Notes under the pieces: generated by a model
The model's input: only the letters and a program-made list of their open reading frames with translations
Databases searched by the model: none
What the model was told of the DNA's origin: nothing
Position numbers and translations under genes: made by a program
In this document: positions 39,910-40,166 of the stretch, one piece after another
How positions within the stretch are numbered: the stretch's first letter is position 1
How the letters are laid out: every line of letters starts with the position of its first letter
Source of the DNA: an uncultured Bacilli bacterium
GTDB taxonomy: Bacteria > Bacillota_I > Bacilli_A > RF39 > UBA660
Direction of reading: 5' to 3'
DNA: 40,166 bases
Assembly (NCBI GenBank): GCA_934168245.1
Contig: CAKPMY010000014.1
Coordinates: 1-40,166, forward strand

Positions 39910-40002
39910 GATAAAATAAGGGAAAACCTAAATTTCAAAAAATATTAATTTGGTTCGAGTTTTATAACTTGTCCACAAAAAATTAAAAATATGTAGTAAA
40001 AT

Positions 40003-40039
40003 AAAGGTGTGAACAATGATTATATTTGTTGACACCTTT
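40003..40039 (+). promoter_or_regulatory. Hairpin between secA and the RhuM-like gene
   Basis: AAAGGTGTGAACAA (40003-40016) pairs with TTGTTGACACCTTT (40026-40039), 14 bp with a single G/G mismatch and a 9-base loop, followed by only four T. It begins next to a TAAAAT -10-like word (39997-40002). It could be a weak secA terminator or an operator for the downstream gene. Confidence 0.5.
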
Positions 40040-40068
40040 TAAAATCTAATAGAAATGGAGGTATAACA

Positions 40069-40166
40069 ATGGAAGAAAATAACAATAATATTGTAATTTA
40101 TCAAACTGATGATGGAACGACAAAAATAGATGTAAAACTTGAAGATGAAACAGTATGGTTATCACA
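40069..40166 (+). CDS. RhuM-family protein, N-terminal fragment (runs off the window)
   Basis: Only the first 32 residues are present. They read IVIYQTDDGTTKIDVKLEDETVWLS after an Asn-rich start (quoted in part). RhuM/virulence-RhuM proteins characteristically begin with IIYQxxDGxxxIxVxLxDETVWLTQ, leading into a DNA-binding winged helix. The match is clear despite the short length. ATG at 40069 with ATGGAGGT seven bases before it. The family is common in genomic islands, restriction-modification loci and defence-related loci; its function is not firmly established. It marks a change from core genes to accessory sequence at the right edge. Confidence 0.8.
   Translation, partial: MEENNNNIVIYQTDDGTTKIDVKLEDETVWLS

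Noticed and set aside
39910..40002. GGTTCGAGT near 39951 looks like a tRNA T-arm
   Set aside because: No acceptor, D or anticodon arms can be formed around it, so it is a chance match.
1..40166. Possible recoded TGA (Mycoplasma-type code), given the low G+C and Tenericutes-like gene content
   Set aside because: TGA ends rplI, the DUF1934 gene, mntP and the SGNH-like gene at the expected lengths, and tryptophan positions use TGG.

Overview
The window is about 40 kb of AT-rich, densely packed bacterial chromosome (roughly 30% G+C by eye). It uses the standard code: TGA is a real stop in rplI, the DUF1934 gene, mntP and the SGNH-like gene. Gene content points to a low-GC Bacillota of the Bacilli side. 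Evidence is RpsF-SSB-RpsR, the DHH phosphodiesterase-RplI-DnaB order, WalJ/YycJ next to RlmH, the RNA polymerase delta subunit, MurA followed by SpoIIQ and Mbl, an undecaprenyl-phosphate sugar-1-P transferase, and an Agr quorum-sensing set. SpoIIR and SpoIIQ homologues suggest a spore former or a recent descendant of one. Uncultured gut Bacilli (RF39 or Erysipelotrichales-like) are my best guess, but this cannot be settled without a search.

Layout. 1-105: the tail of an IS3-family transposase, its right inverted repeat, and a terminator. 176-4444: parA-parB-mscS-DUF951-AbgT transporter, one co-directional unit next to a probable replication origin. 4538-6443: ychF and a divergent PgeF/YfiH-like gene. 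6720-14123: rpsF-ssb-rpsR behind a candidate S6:S18 autoregulatory leader, then DHH phosphodiesterase-rplI-dnaB-M23 peptidase-walJ-rlmH-ung, as in Bacillus near oriC. 14231-16522: a 763-aa protein I cannot name, with a disordered, repeat-bearing tail. 16637-20581 (minus strand): class A PBP, a small membrane protein, and lemA-pta. 20690-26444: DUF1934-argS-rpoE-prfA-prmC-spoIIR-mntP. 26526-33418: fba, murA, a degenerate SGNH protein where spoIID usually sits, rpmE, rpiB, DUF1146, spoIIQ, mbl and a TagO-like gene.

33476-36286 is an Agr module in an unusual arrangement. agrA-agrC on the plus strand converge with agrB-agrD on the minus strand, and they share one bidirectional terminator. The 39-codon agrD uses a non-ATG start. 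agrB, agrC and agrD almost never use the GCC alanine codon that neighbouring genes favour, which suggests the module was acquired. 36513-39909 holds a cold-shock protein, long-form HPF and secA. The window ends inside a RhuM-family gene.

Promoters are mostly extended -10 (TGnTATAAT). Many intrinsic terminators overlap the stop codon of the gene they end. Neither parS sites, tRNA or rRNA genes, nor CRISPR arrays were seen.
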